Shown: positions 34,002-43,823, numbered from the stretch's first letter. The stretch: DNA of 64,000 bases from Paenibacillus apiarius (GCF_017052585.1 NZ_JAFFHZ010000001.1:2228501-2292500); one strand, 5' to 3'. Notes: a model not told the origin generated them from the letters alone. Numbers and translations: made by a program.

Positions 34002-35210
34002 ATGAAACACATGTTAGGCAAATTGTTCAACAATTACTGGAGCCCATATACCGCGATGGGGATTGCAGGCGTTCTGAGCGCTCTCTATTTTGGAATTACC
34101 GGAACCGTATGGGCCGTAACCGGCGAATTTACTCGTTTGGGAGGTCACGTTTTACAGCTGTTCGGCGTGGATATTTCCGATTGGGCCTATTACGGCTTGA
34201 TTCATATGAATGGAACTACCTTCAGCAGAACAGACGGCTGGATCGTATGGGGCATGTTCATCGGCGCCTTGATTATGATTTTGATCAGCAATAACTTCAA
34301 GGTAAGAGTGCCGAAACAAAAGCGCCGCTTGCTGCAAGGGCTGATTGGCGGATTCATAGCGGGTGTTGGCGCCCGTTTGGCTCTAGGCTGCAATCTGGCT
34401 GCCTTTTTCACTGGCGTGCCTCAGTTTTCATTTCATTCCTGGATATTTATGATCGCCACCGCAATCGGCACTTATGCGGGCGTTAAAATCGTCAATACAA
34501 GATGGTGGAAGGGCAAGCCTGTCCTGCAAAAAGGCAATATAGCGCAAAGCGCTGCCAAAACAAGAAAAATTCAACCTATTGCAGGTGCCATCATTGCGTT
34601 ATTGTATACGGGCCTTATCGTTTACTTTTTCATATCGGGCCGCACGATGTTGGGCGTAGCTGCTCTATTCGGGGCCGCATTCGGCATTTTGATTGAAAGA
34701 GGACAAATTTGCTTTACATCTGCGTTCCGCGATCTGTGGATTAGCGGCCGGGCCACCATGACGAAAGCAATCACGGCTGGCATGGCCATTAGTTCCGTGG
34801 CGACACTGCTCATCATCCTGATTTACGGATTGGACCCGATTACCAAAATTGCCGCGCCAAGCACATTTGTCGGCGGCGTGCTGTTCGGCATCGGCATCGT
34901 ACTGGCCGGCGGCTGCGAGACAGGCATGATGTACCGGCTGATGGAAGGGCAAATCGTCTTCTTGCCCGTATTTATCGGCAACATCATCGGCGCCACGGCC
35001 CTCGCCTATGCATGGGATCATCTAGGTGTCTACAACCTTTTCGTGCAGAGCGGCGCCAAAATCAATCTGCTCACGATAATGGGGCCAGCCGGCGCGCTGC
35101 TGGTGACGCTGATCTTGTTGGGAATCGGATATGCTGTAGCCGTATACTGGCAAAAAAACTACCGCTTCGGCGTTGGATTCAAGAAAGGGGACTATAAAAA
35201 TGTCAGTTGA
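34002..35210 (+). CDS. YeeE/YedE thiosulfate transporter (TsuA-like)
   Basis: 402 residues with many membrane helices and the two pseudo-repeats of the YeeE/YedE family, each with a conserved cysteine: GVGARLALGCNLAAFFTG, ERGQICFTSAFRDLWISGRATM and LAGGCETGMMYRLMEGQ. By family knowledge such proteins import thiosulfate, passing it along cysteines. A TusA-like protein is encoded overlapping the 3' end by 11 bases; this pair is the usual arrangement. YedE proteins linked to selenium metabolism are an alternative, but no sel gene is nearby. Confidence 0.92.
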   Translation: MKHMLGKLFNNYWSPYTAMGIAGVLSALYFGITGTVWAVTGEFTRLGGHVLQLFGVDISDWAYYGLIHMNGTTFSRTDGWIVWGMFIGALIMILISNNFKVRVPKQKRRLLQGLIGGFIAGVGARLALGCNLAAFFTGVPQFSFHSWIFMIATAIGTYAGVKIVNTRWWKGKPVLQKGNIAQSAAKTRKIQPIAGAIIALLYTGLIVYFFISGRTMLGVAALFGAAFGILIERGQICFTSAFRDLWISGRATMTKAITAGMAISSVATLLIILIYGLDPITKIAAPSTFVGGVLFGIGIVLAGGCETGMMYRLMEGQIVFLPVFIGNIIGATALAYAWDHLGVYNLFVQSGAKINLLTIMGPAGALLVTLILLGIGYAVAVYWQKNYRFGVGFKKGDYKNVS

Positions 35211-35433
35211 AGTTGATTTCACGTTGGACCTTAGAGGGGAACCTTGTCCATACCCGGTTATTTATACGCTGGAAACATTGCGCGACATGAAGAAGGGGCA
35301 GCTGCTGCAGGTCATAGCGGATTGTCCGGCAGCCTTCCGCAACGTCCCGGAAGAAGTCGTCAAGCACGGCTATACGCTCGCACAGGAACCTGTAAAAAAC
35401 GGGCAGGAGTTAATCTTTTATATTCAGGCCTAA
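35200..35433 (+). CDS. TusA-like sulfur-carrier protein
   Basis: A small protein of 77 residues with the TusA fold and the sulfur-binding motif CPYPV (LDLRGEPCPYPVIYTLETL). It accepts or relays sulfane sulfur and, in TsuA-TsuB type pairs, is needed for thiosulfate uptake. ATG 35200 follows GAAAGGGG by 9 bases and overlaps the transporter gene. A terminator lies at 35441. Confidence 0.93.
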   Translation: MSVEVDFTLDLRGEPCPYPVIYTLETLRDMKKGQLLQVIADCPAAFRNVPEEVVKHGYTLAQEPVKNGQELIFYIQA

Positions 35434-35440
35434 AAACACC

Positions 35441-35482
35441 AAAGGATTAGGCGCGAGAAATTCGCGATCTAATCCTTTTTCT
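35441..35482 (+). terminator. Terminator of the TsuA/TusA operon
   Basis: AAAGGATTAG (35441-35450) pairs with CTAATCCTTT (35469-35478), with an inner GCGA/TCGC stem, then TTTCTT. Confidence 0.85.
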
Positions 35483-35575
35483 TATTGCGGCTCCGGCTAT
35501 TCTATCAGCAATTTTAAAATATGATAAAATAAGGTTAAAATGAAAGAAAAAATAATTTTTATACACCCTTAAAAA

Positions 35576-35592
35576 CTAACCTTTATCTAACC
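35576..35592. promoter_or_regulatory. Direct repeat CTAACC, candidate response-regulator site
   Basis: CTAACC occurs at 35576-35581 and 35587-35592, an 11-base period, with the reverse-oriented GGTTA at 35533. Such direct repeats at one helical turn fit OmpR-type regulators; the two-component genes lie downstream. Confidence 0.4.
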
Positions 35593-35668
35593 GTCCTCCC
35601 TGTAAACTAAAGTCACAGTTGCAAGTCATACTCCAAAAAAATGAAAGCTAACTACAGGAGGAATTAAT

Positions 35669-36190
35669 ATGAAAAAGGTTACGATGTTAAAAACAGGATT
35701 AATGGTTGCCGCGATGGTGACCGCATTGCCGCTTAGCGCTTTTGCAGCAACTGGGGTTCCCATGGCAAAGGTGGATTCCAAAGTCATTAAAATGGAATCA
35801 TGGGATGCAAGCAAGGCCACTCACCAACTGGCCAATAAAGAACAAGTTCAAGTAAAGAAACAAATAACCGAAAAGATTAAAAATCTTAAGCTTGATCAAC
35901 AAATAGAAAAAAAGGCAACCGAAATGGTCGCGAACCTCAAAGCTGATCAACTATCCGAGAAAAAATTGCGCGAAGTGATTGCAAGCCTCAAACTTGATCA
36001 GCAAACGGAAAAGAAATTGAACGCAACGATTGCAGATCTTAGTCTTGATCAACAAATCACTGGAACGGAAGCGCTGGGCGACATGAAAGTTGTAATTCAT
36101 GCTTCTCCCGCTGACAAAACTGCCGCTAACCAATTGAAACTCAAAGACGGTCAAGTTGTACTGAAAGCACAAATTGTAAAAAACAACTAA
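35669..36190 (+). CDS. Secreted protein with four 17-residue tandem repeats
   Basis: 173 residues. A signal peptide is clear, with cleavage expected after ALPLSAFA (residue 26). Residues 64-131 are four perfect-length 17-residue repeats (64-80, 81-97, 98-114, 115-131) with the pattern KK-x4-I/V-x2-L-K-L-D-Q-Q-x-E, which would form an amphipathic helical array. A short C-terminal domain (GDMKVVIHASPADKTAANQL) follows. No family recognised. Ribosome site AGGAGG. It precedes a response regulator/kinase pair by 121 bases, which suggests it is a target or partner of that system. Confidence 0.85.
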   Translation: MKKVTMLKTGLMVAAMVTALPLSAFAATGVPMAKVDSKVIKMESWDASKATHQLANKEQVQVKKQITEKIKNLKLDQQIEKKATEMVANLKADQLSEKKLREVIASLKLDQQTEKKLNATIADLSLDQQITGTEALGDMKVVIHASPADKTAANQLKLKDGQVVLKAQIVKNN

Positions 36191-36311
36191 ACCCCAAACA
36201 AACGATTTCATTCAAGAATATCATCTTCTTGCAACTGTATGATACGCAGCCAAGCAGCCAGAAAGCATGGCTGCTTGGTCATGTTTATGGCACACAAGGA
36301 GTGAAAACGCA

Positions 36312-37007
36312 ATGAAGCTATTATTAGTCGAGGACGAATCTATACTCTCGAACATCATAACCAAAGGACTTAAAAAATGCGGCTATGCGGTGGACAGGGC
36401 GATGGACGGCGAAGAAGCCATCGAGCTGCATGAAATCAATCAGTATGATTTAATTGTTCTGGATTTAAATTTGCCTAAATTAGACGGCTTGGAGGTTCTT
36501 AAAAAAATTCGGGACGAGAACAAAGAAATCAATATATTGATTCTATCGGCCCGCTCCGAAATTGAGGATCGCATTACCGGACTGGATTCCGGCGCAAACG
36601 ATTACCTAATTAAACCCTTTGACTTTAAAGAGCTGGAAGCGAGAATCCGCAATTTGCTGCGGCGCTCCTTCGTACAGCAGGATTCCATTCTGACTTGCGG
36701 CCCTATAAGCATCGATACGGCCCAAAAGTGTGTGCATGCCAATGAGCGGCTTGTTGAGTTGACCAAAAAGGAATACTCCCTGCTCCAATATCTCATGCTG
36801 AACAAGAACAGCGTAATCAGCGCCGAGCAGTTGATTGAACATACATGGGACAGCGATACGGACTTATTTTCCAACTCGCTCAAATTTCATATTTATTCCT
36901 TGAAGAAAAAGCTTGTCGAAGCGTCAGGGGAGAAGGATGTAATTAGAAATATAAGAGGACAGGGATACTTTATATCAGATACTGCGGGGGAGCACGATGT
37001 TGAATAA
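36312..37007 (+). CDS. OmpR/PhoB-family response regulator
   Basis: 231 residues: receiver domain (LLLVEDESILSNIITKGLKKCGYAVDRAMDG, phospho-acceptor Asp in LIVLDLNLPKLDGLEVL, KPFDFKELEARI) and winged helix (VELTKKEYSLLQYLMLNKNSVISAEQLIEHTW). It resembles the CusR/QseB-like subgroup. ATG 36312 is chosen at the family N-terminus; the open frame upstream (from 36267) lacks family similarity. It overlaps the kinase gene by 11 bases. Confidence 0.93.
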   Translation: MKLLLVEDESILSNIITKGLKKCGYAVDRAMDGEEAIELHEINQYDLIVLDLNLPKLDGLEVLKKIRDENKEINILILSARSEIEDRITGLDSGANDYLIKPFDFKELEARIRNLLRRSFVQQDSILTCGPISIDTAQKCVHANERLVELTKKEYSLLQYLMLNKNSVISAEQLIEHTWDSDTDLFSNSLKFHIYSLKKKLVEASGEKDVIRNIRGQGYFISDTAGEHDVE

Positions 37008-38169
37008 ACTATCTTTGCGTATGCGGTTGACGCTGCTTACAGGGTGTATTGTCATTCTTACCGCCGTATGTTTAACCCTGATTTCCATCCATAATGCGGA
37101 AAGCAAATTTGTGCGGCCCAACGTTCTACAAGCAGTCACCGCAACCATGGTTCCACTGAATTCCAGCATAACGCCAGACCATGAAGCCTGGACTCGACCA
37201 GCTGCGAATGAGGAAGCACCGAGTAATATATCAGTCCAAATAAAAGCTATCGAGGCCAATGAGCAGTTTGTCGATGCCAGTGTCATTTATATGATGATCA
37301 TCATTATCCTGGGGATGGCTGCAACCTATGTCATATCGGGCAGAGCTCTAAAGCCGGTCAATCAACTCAGCAAAACCATTAAAAACATCAATGAGCATAA
37401 TTTATCCCATCGCATTGACCATATTCAGACAAGGGATGAAATCGGCAGCCTGGCTGATTCCTTCAATACGATGCTGAACAAACTGGACGAGTCATTCGCC
37501 AGACAGAAAAGATTCGCCGCCAATGCGGCCCACGAGCTAAAAACACCGCTTACAACAATAAAAGCCGGAATTCAAGTGCTGAAATTGGACGAATCCCCCT
37601 CTATCGATGACTATAGAGAAAATGTGGACATTACGGAAATAAGCACGCAGCGGCTGATCGATGTCGTCGATGACTTATTGAAGCTCACTTCGGAAAAAAA
37701 GGAGAAGTTTGCGGATACGATTGCCCTATCCGACACGCTCCAACATATCGCACAGGAATTAGAGCCGATGACCCGGCAAAAAAATATCCAAATACAAGTA
37801 GGCGAATGCAGTCATGCTATAATTGGCAATCAGACGCTTGTATATAGGGCCTTGTTCAATCTGCTAGAAAATGCGGTGAAATACAATAAGCACGGCGGCA
37901 AAGTTCAAATAGCCGTTTCACTGCGCGGATATACTACGAACATCCACATTGCCGATACGGGCATAGGGATTCCGAACGAAGAGCTCCCGCATATATTTGA
38001 ACCTTTTTATCGTATTGATAAATCACGCTCCCGCGACATCGGCGGTTCCGGATTAGGGCTGTCCATCGTGAAAACAATTATTGAAAAACACAATGGCACT
38101 ATTGCCGTACAAAGCGAGCAAGGCGTCGGCACGACATTTGATGTGTCATTTCCAAGTCAACACAAGTAA
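36997..38169 (+). CDS. Sensor histidine kinase
   Basis: 390 residues. Two membrane helices (about 11-30 and 93-113) enclose a ~60-residue extracytoplasmic sensor; a HAMP domain follows (ISGRALKPVNQLSKTIKNINEHNLSHRI). Then come HisKA (FAANAAHELKTPLTTIKAG with the phospho-His), N box (NLLENAVKYNKHGG), DTGIGIPNEELPHIFEPFYRID, and GGSGLGLSIVKTIIE. It is the cognate partner of the regulator overlapping its 5' end. The sensor domain was not recognised; the secreted repeat protein encoded upstream could be a ligand or modulator (inference). Confidence 0.93.
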   Translation: MLNKLSLRMRLTLLTGCIVILTAVCLTLISIHNAESKFVRPNVLQAVTATMVPLNSSITPDHEAWTRPAANEEAPSNISVQIKAIEANEQFVDASVIYMMIIIILGMAATYVISGRALKPVNQLSKTIKNINEHNLSHRIDHIQTRDEIGSLADSFNTMLNKLDESFARQKRFAANAAHELKTPLTTIKAGIQVLKLDESPSIDDYRENVDITEISTQRLIDVVDDLLKLTSEKKEKFADTIALSDTLQHIAQELEPMTRQKNIQIQVGECSHAIIGNQTLVYRALFNLLENAVKYNKHGGKVQIAVSLRGYTTNIHIADTGIGIPNEELPHIFEPFYRIDKSRSRDIGGSGLGLSIVKTIIEKHNGTIAVQSEQGVGTTFDVSFPSQHK

Positions 38170-38256
38170 ACCACCCTGTACATTGATTTCATATATAAAA
38201 ACTTGGTACATTAATATCGTCCAGACATAAATATTACAATCAAAGGTGTGTATAGG

Positions 38257-38964
38257 GTGCGAATAAATAAATACATTAGCGAGTCCGGCATAACGTCCAG
38301 ACGAGAGGCCGATAAATGGGTAGCAGCCCGAAGAGTGACAATCAACGGAATCATAGCCGAGTTAGGGAGCCAAGTAGAACCAGGGGACGATGTGCGCGTC
38401 GACAATAAACCCATTATGGCCGAACAAAAACATGTCTATATTGCGCTCAATAAGCCAGTAGGCATTACCAGCACAACGGAACGCCATGTGAAGGGGAACA
38501 TTGTGGATTTCGTCAATCATCCGCTGCGGATTTTTCATATAGGAAGACTGGATAAAGACTCGGAAGGCTTAATCCTGCTGACGAACGACGGCGACATCGT
38601 GAACGAAATTTTGCGCGCGGAAAACAAGCATGAAAAAGAATACATCGTAACCGTCGACAAGAAGCTCACTCCTTGGTTCTTGGATTCCATGGCTGCAGGT
38701 GTGGAAATTTTGGGCACGAAGACTCTTCCTTGCAAAATTACGAAGATGACCAATTTTGTTTTTAAAATCACGCTCACCCAAGGACTGAATCGCCAAATTC
38801 GCCGCATGTGCTCCGCCCTTGGCTATGAGGTGCGCCGTCTGCAGCGAATCCGGATTATGAACATTCACTTGCAAGGTCTGCCCGTGGGCCACTGGCGTGA
38901 CCTGACCCCAGAGGAACAGAATCAATTATTCAAGGATCTCAACTATAAACCAAAGCAACCCTAG
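38257..38964 (+). CDS. rluF: 23S rRNA pseudouridine synthase, RluF-like
   Basis: About 235 residues: N-terminal S4 RNA-binding domain ([21 protein letters not shown]) and RluB/E/F-type catalytic domain with the active-site Asp in [20 protein letters not shown] and the C-terminal [28 protein letters not shown]. It isomerises a uridine in 23S rRNA (position 2604 in E. coli RluF; specificity here is by similarity). The start is GTG 38257, because AGGTG lies 8 bases upstream; an earlier GTG at 38248 is too close. Confidence 0.9.
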   Translation: MRINKYISESGITSRREADKWVAARRVTINGIIAELGSQVEPGDDVRVDNKPIMAEQKHVYIALNKPVGITSTTERHVKGNIVDFVNHPLRIFHIGRLDKDSEGLILLTNDGDIVNEILRAENKHEKEYIVTVDKKLTPWFLDSMAAGVEILGTKTLPCKITKMTNFVFKITLTQGLNRQIRRMCSALGYEVRRLQRIRIMNIHLQGLPVGHWRDLTPEEQNQLFKDLNYKPKQP

Positions 38965-39049
38965 TACAATTCGGATATATGTGGAAAACCAACCGGGAAC
39001 ATGCTGTATATTGGTGTATGATGGATGAAAAAAGGAGCCAAACAAACTC

Positions 39050-40138
39050 ATGGCTGAAGCACTCAAAGAGATGTACAACCTGTCTTTTTTCCAGCATTTC
39101 TGCGCGATTGTCAATCAAGCACATCCTGAATTCGATGACCGGCTGTTTCTGAACTTGATTTTCGATCAAGAGTGGGAAAATAGAGAATTAAAACAAAGAA
39201 TTCGCCACATTGCACATGCGTTGTCTGCAACTCTGCCTCCATCTTATCCAGATGCGATTCAGATATTAGCCCAAATAACTTCGCAATGCAGAGGATTTGA
39301 ATATTTATTTTTTCCTGATTTTGTAGAGGAATATGGCCTTGCCCATTGGGACGTATCCATCTCTGCTCTAAAGCAGTTCACTGCATCGTCCAGTTCGGAA
39401 TTTGCGGTTCGTCCTTTTATTCAACATGATCCAATAAAGATGATGTCCATCATGGAGGAATGGGCCCGAGACGAAGATCATCATGTGCGCAGATTAGCCA
39501 GCGAAGGCTGCCGCCCCAGACTTCCTTGGGCCGCGCCTCTGAACATGTTCAAAGATAATCCTGCCCCTATATTGCCTATATTGACTCTGTTGAAAGAGGA
39601 CGAAAGCGAATATGTCCGCAAAAGCGTCGCCAATAACTTAAACGACATTTCCAAAGATCACCCCGGCTTGGTGAAAAAGATAGGCTTGGAATGGAAAGGA
39701 AAGCATCCCCATACGGACTGGATTATTAAACACGGCTGCAGAACCCTATTAAGAAAAGCGGATCCTGAAGTGCTGCGTTTATTTGGATTCCATACCGAGC
39801 CGGACGTTCAAATCAAGAATCTGTTATTGTCGTGTGATCAGTTGTCCATTGGCGACACGCTTGCGTTTGATTTTGTATTGGTGAATCCGTCGCCGGATAC
39901 CCATAAGCTCCGTATCGAATATGGAATTTACTTCGTCAAAGCCAACGGCTCAACTTCCAGAAAACTGTTTAAGATTACGGAGAACAGTTATAACAACGGT
40001 GAAGTTGTTTTCCATCGGACGCATTCCTTTAAAGACCTTTCAACGAGAACTCATTATGAGGGGCAGCATCGCATATGTATTGCAATCAATGGGCGGGAGA
40101 TGGCCGAAGCTTATTTTCAATTGAATGGAAGCAATTGA
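39050..40138 (+). CDS. AlkC-like DNA alkylation repair protein
   Basis: 362 residues. The N-terminal two thirds are HEAT-like repeats (DEDHHVRRLASEGCRPRLPWA, then DESEYVRKSVANNLNDISKDHP and WIIKHGCRTLLRKADPEVL) as in AlkC 3-methyladenine glycosylases. The C-terminal ~110 residues look like an immunoglobulin-like beta domain (SIGDTLAFDFVLVNPSPDTHKLRIEYGIYF), known in a subset of AlkC proteins. The role inferred is excision of N3-alkyl purines. Its start follows AAAGGAG; it is monocistronic. Confidence 0.9.
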   Translation: MAEALKEMYNLSFFQHFCAIVNQAHPEFDDRLFLNLIFDQEWENRELKQRIRHIAHALSATLPPSYPDAIQILAQITSQCRGFEYLFFPDFVEEYGLAHWDVSISALKQFTASSSSEFAVRPFIQHDPIKMMSIMEEWARDEDHHVRRLASEGCRPRLPWAAPLNMFKDNPAPILPILTLLKEDESEYVRKSVANNLNDISKDHPGLVKKIGLEWKGKHPHTDWIIKHGCRTLLRKADPEVLRLFGFHTEPDVQIKNLLLSCDQLSIGDTLAFDFVLVNPSPDTHKLRIEYGIYFVKANGSTSRKLFKITENSYNNGEVVFHRTHSFKDLSTRTHYEGQHRICIAINGREMAEAYFQLNGSN

Positions 40139-40168
40139 CAAACAATGAGTTCAGCTTTATTAGAGCAA

Positions 40169-40208
40169 AAGAAGCATCAAGGATTTGAAAGATCCTCTGA
40201 TGCTTCTT
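40169..40208. terminator. Bidirectional terminator between AlkC-like gene and rlmN
   Basis: AAGAAGCATCA pairs with TGATGCTTCTT, with an inner GGAT/ATCC stem. T-rich tracts follow on both strands, between convergent genes. Confidence 0.82.
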
Positions 40209-40230
40209 CCGAGCGTAACCATGCCGTTCA

Positions 40231-41289
40231 CTAGGATACCCGGATCTGTTTGCTTCTTAACTGGCCGCAGGCGGCATCGATATCCGTGCCATGTTCAAGG
40301 CGGACACTGCTATTGATGCCATGCTGCTTCAATATGTCATAGAATTCCCGCACCGATTGCTGCTCGCTTCGCTGATATTGACTATGTTCATCCACCGGGT
40401 TATAAGGAATTAAATTAACGCTTGCGAGATCCCGCATATCCCGAATCAGATCAACAAGCTCAAGGGCGTGTTCCTTGCGGTCATTCACATCCTTAAGCAG
40501 TATATATTCCAGCGTCACTCTGCGTTTCGTCTTATCCAAATAGTATTGAATGGCCTGCATTAACTTCTCGATTGGAATGGCGCGGTTTATTTTCATGATT
40601 CGCGTGCGGAGCTCGTTATTGGGCGCATGCAAGGAAATCGCCAGATTGACCTGCAGATTCATATCCGTAAATTCATAGATCTTATCCGCAAGGCCGCTCG
40701 TCGATACCGTAATGCGTCTTGGACCAATGGCCAATCCTTTGTGATCTTTGATCACATTGAGAAAGTCCACCAGGTTATTGAAGTTGTCGAACGGCTCTCC
40801 AATGCCCATCACCACAACATGGCTCACTTTTTCGTCTTGCTTCGCTTCATCCAGATGCAATTGGACCTGCATGATCTGCTCCACGATTTCGCCGCTGGAC
40901 AAATCCCGGCTCTTCGCCAACAGCCCGCTTGCGCAGAAGCTGCACCCGATATTGCAGCCTACTTGCGTGGTGACACATACGGATAAACCATATTTATGCC
41001 TCATCAACACCGTTTCAATCAGGTTGCCGTCCTGCAGCTTGAACAGGAACTTAATCGTTCCATCCGCCGATTCTTGCTTCACATGCTCGCTCATCGTCCT
41101 GATGGCAAAATGTTCGGCCAATAATTCGATGCAATCTTGATTCACATCGCTCATTTCTGGGAAATTCGTTACCCGCTTTCTATAAAGCCAGTCCCAGACT
41201 TGCGCTGCCCGAAACTTTTTATGCCCATATTGAGCCAACCATGCCGTCAGTTGCTCCAATGTTAATCCATATATGGATTGCTTGTTCAT
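40231..41289 (-). CDS. rlmN: Dual-specificity RNA methyltransferase RlmN
   Basis: 352 residues of the radical-SAM RlmN/Cfr family. The cluster motif is [11 protein letters not shown] (Cys-x3-Cys-x2-Cys) after [15 protein letters not shown] binds SAM; CGQLRS near the end carries the second catalytic Cys. RlmN methylates C2 of A2503 in 23S rRNA and A37 in some tRNAs. Length and context (single gene, no resistance neighbours) favour RlmN over Cfr, which methylates C8. Region 41290-41617 holds no clear gene. Confidence 0.93.
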   Translation of the reverse strand: MNKQSIYGLTLEQLTAWLAQYGHKKFRAAQVWDWLYRKRVTNFPEMSDVNQDCIELLAEHFAIRTMSEHVKQESADGTIKFLFKLQDGNLIETVLMRHKYGLSVCVTTQVGCNIGCSFCASGLLAKSRDLSSGEIVEQIMQVQLHLDEAKQDEKVSHVVVMGIGEPFDNFNNLVDFLNVIKDHKGLAIGPRRITVSTSGLADKIYEFTDMNLQVNLAISLHAPNNELRTRIMKINRAIPIEKLMQAIQYYLDKTKRRVTLEYILLKDVNDRKEHALELVDLIRDMRDLASVNLIPYNPVDEHSQYQRSEQQSVREFYDILKQHGINSSVRLEHGTDIDAACGQLRSKQIRVS

Positions 41290-41617
41290 TCCGGTATCCT
41301 CATTTCACAAACTTTATCACTCTGCCCTATTATACTAAAGCTGGCGCAGCACACAATCTGTTTATTATTGTCCTCATTATTAAATCTATACAAGGGGGAG
41401 GAAACAGTTATCTTTCTTCGCCTCATTGGGGTATGCATCTGGATGCGGTGAGTCCCGGGAACTGGCCACGCTGCAAAAAAATACGGTATACTTAGCATAG
41501 AAAGGACAGGCTTTGTCCAATGGTGGAATCTATGATCTTCATAACGAGAGGGAAACAGAATGGCATATTCTTTCCTGAACAGCCGCAGAAGCATCAACAA
41601 GAAGGGGGAGGATATTA

Positions 41618-42562
41618 TTGAAAAAAAGGTTGTTGATTGTGTCCGTTACCATTCTAGCACTGCTATTGATTATCATCACGTCTGCTAGTTTTTATTTCTA
41701 CCATGTCGCCATTGCTCGCGCCGAAAAGAGCTTCTTGAAAGGCAATCCCGATCTGGCGGTTAACGCGAGCGCCGCGAATCCATTCGATGACAAGGAGTGG
41801 TGGGGGAAACAAGCCTTTACGGAATGGAGCTTGACGTCCGAGGACGGGCTTAAGCTTCACGCCTACTATCTGGCAGCGGCTCAACAGACGGATAGAACCG
41901 TAATTCTCGCTCACGGATATTCCGGACACGCCGAACAGATGGGGCATTTGGCTCAAATGTACAGGGACGTGCTGGGCTATAACGTGCTTGTCCCAGATGC
42001 CCGCGGACATGGGAAGAGCGAAGGGAATTATATCGGATTCGGTTGGCCGGAACGGAAGGATTACGTCAAATGGATCGGAAAAGTCATCGAACATACAGGC
42101 GACCAAGCGCAAATCGTCCTTCATGGCGTGTCCATGGGAGGAGCGACGGTCATGATGACTAGCGGCGAGGATCTGCCCTCTAACGTCAAAGCGATCGTGG
42201 AGGATTGCGGGTATACATCGGTTACAGACGAGCTGACTTACCAACTGCAACGAATGTATCATCTCCCGTCTTTTCCGATCGTTCAATCGACCAGCCTGTT
42301 GACCAAAATTCGGGCGGGGTACTCTTTCGGAGAAGCTTCGGCCTTGGAGCAAATAAAAAAATCGAAAACGCCGATGCTGTTTATTCACGGCGGCGCAGAC
42401 TTGTTCGTGCCGACCGAAATGGTTTACGAATTGTACGAGAACGGTCCCGCGCAGAAAAAAATGTTTATCGTGCCCGGCGCAGGACACGGCATGGCCAGAC
42501 AAACCGATCCGAAAGGGTATGACCGCGAGGTAGCCCAATTTATCGGAATGTATGTAAAGTAA
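41618..42562 (+). CDS. Membrane-anchored alpha/beta hydrolase
   Basis: 314 residues: an N-terminal membrane helix (about 5-28), then an alpha/beta hydrolase domain facing outside, as in YqkD/YfhR-type proteins. Catalytic elements are the nucleophile Ser in HGVSMGGATVM, the acid in FIHGGADLFVP and His in VPGAGHGMA. The block ILAHGYSGHAEQMG forms the oxyanion loop. The start is TTG after GGGGGAGG. The substrate is unknown. Confidence 0.92.
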   Translation: MKKRLLIVSVTILALLLIIITSASFYFYHVAIARAEKSFLKGNPDLAVNASAANPFDDKEWWGKQAFTEWSLTSEDGLKLHAYYLAAAQQTDRTVILAHGYSGHAEQMGHLAQMYRDVLGYNVLVPDARGHGKSEGNYIGFGWPERKDYVKWIGKVIEHTGDQAQIVLHGVSMGGATVMMTSGEDLPSNVKAIVEDCGYTSVTDELTYQLQRMYHLPSFPIVQSTSLLTKIRAGYSFGEASALEQIKKSKTPMLFIHGGADLFVPTEMVYELYENGPAQKKMFIVPGAGHGMARQTDPKGYDREVAQFIGMYVK

Positions 42563-42585
42563 ATAAGCAATTCGCCAACAAGCCA

Positions 42586-42625
42586 AGACGCTCCACAAGC
42601 CCTGCACAGGGACATGGGAGCGTCT
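42586..42625. terminator. Inverted repeat between convergent genes, possible terminator
   Basis: AGACGCTCC pairs with GGAGCGTCT, with an inner CCCTG/CAGGG stem. No T-run follows, so termination strength is doubtful. Confidence 0.5.
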
Positions 42626-42641
42626 CGCTGTCGTCTTGCCA

Positions 42642-43697
42642 TCACTTTATCATTTGTTTCACGAGTTGGCGGTTGCGCTCTTTGAACAAATCATTATGGG
42701 AGGACACCATTCCGTAGCTATTGGCATCGGGCTGGATGAATTGCTTCGCCTTGTTCACCGCGTTGGCCGCATCCTGGAAGGCCCCTGCGATCAAGTGCAG
42801 CTTCCCGTCATGATGCAAAATATCGCCCGCCGCATACAGCCCGGGAATGGACGATTCGCTGCTCGCATTCCCTGCCACGTAAAAGTCATCCACCTGCTCG
42901 ATCTTCAATTCGCTGTTCCCGATTAGGCTCGAATCCCGTTCATAGCCATGGTTAATAATCACTTCGTCAATCGTCAAGGTTGTTACCTCGCCAGTTGCCT
43001 GATTCGTCAGCTCAACCCGTTCAATGACCTCGTGATTGTCGGAGGCTATCAGCTTCGTAATGGATGAATTGAAGTGGCACACGATGGAGCTGTTCATCAG
43101 CTGCGTGATTGTCGCTTCATGACCGGATAGGGACTCCTTGTCCTTGCGATAGGTCAAATACACCTGCTTCGCAATCGGCTCCAGCTCATTCGCCCAATCA
43201 ATGGCCGAATTGCCCCCGCCGGAAATCACAACCGTCTTATCCTTGAATTGCTGCAGAGACTTCACCGTATAATTCAAGTTGGACACTTCAAAGCGTTCCG
43301 CGCCCTCGATGTCCAATTTCTGCGGATTTAATATTCCGCCACCCACCGCGACAATGACTGTCTTTGAATAATGCTTTCGCCCCGAAGCCGCGTGCAGCAC
43401 AAATATCCCTTCCTCGTTCCGCGCGATCGACTCCACCTTTTCATTCAACACGACTTCCGGATCAAATGTTAACCCCTGTGCGGTAATCTGTTCTATTAAT
43501 TGGGCTCCGGGTACGGGGGTCAAGCCGCCCACGTCCCAGATCATTTTCTCAGGATAGACATGAACTTTACCGCCCAGACGAGGCTGGTACTCAATCAGCT
43601 TCGTTTTCATTTCCCGTAGTCCACTATAGAAAGCGGAGAACAGCCCTGCCGGACCTCCACCAATGATCGTGACATCAAATAGTTGTTCTTGATCCAA
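42642..43697 (-). CDS. Ferredoxin/flavodoxin-NADP reductase, YumC-like
   Basis: 351 residues of the thioredoxin-reductase-like FNR family: FAD motif TIIGGGPAGLFSAFYSG, NADP motif VVISGGGNSAIDWANEL, and C-terminal GLYAAGDILHHDGKLHLIAGAFQDAANAVNKAK. It lacks the CxxC of thioredoxin reductases. Proteins like this supply electrons to ferredoxin, flavodoxin or ferri-siderophores. A Fur box at 43724 lies 27 bases upstream, and the gene diverges from siderophore-uptake genes, so a role in reductive iron release is likely (inference). Confidence 0.92.
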   Translation of the reverse strand: MDQEQLFDVTIIGGGPAGLFSAFYSGLREMKTKLIEYQPRLGGKVHVYPEKMIWDVGGLTPVPGAQLIEQITAQGLTFDPEVVLNEKVESIARNEEGIFVLHAASGRKHYSKTVIVAVGGGILNPQKLDIEGAERFEVSNLNYTVKSLQQFKDKTVVISGGGNSAIDWANELEPIAKQVYLTYRKDKESLSGHEATITQLMNSSIVCHFNSSITKLIASDNHEVIERVELTNQATGEVTTLTIDEVIINHGYERDSSLIGNSELKIEQVDDFYVAGNASSESSIPGLYAAGDILHHDGKLHLIAGAFQDAANAVNKAKQFIQPDANSYGMVSSHNDLFKERNRQLVKQMIK

Positions 43698-43723
43698 TCG
43701 TGTTCACTCCTTGGATTTATATT

Positions 43724-43742
43724 GTTAATGATTATCATTATC
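43724..43742. promoter_or_regulatory. Fur box upstream of the YumC-like gene
   Basis: GTTAATGATTATCATTATC matches 17 of 19 positions of the classical Fur consensus. Confidence 0.85.
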
Positions 43743-43823
43743 AATATAAGCGTTTTCCTCTTTTTTTACAACAATAAACTATTGACACGAGAAAAAGAGA
43801 TCTTTATTATATGTAAAGAAATC

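Noticed and set aside
32949-40138. AlkD-like and AlkC-like genes as one repair operon
   Set aside because: They are about 5 kb apart, on opposite strands and separated by unrelated genes.
40231-41289. Possible Cfr resistance methyltransferase
   Set aside because: Length, motifs and single-gene context fit house-keeping RlmN; nothing points to Cfr.
41663-42607. Minus-strand ORF of 314 codons opposite the alpha/beta hydrolase
   Set aside because: Antisense shadow; the plus strand carries the catalytic Ser-Asp-His set and a signal anchor.
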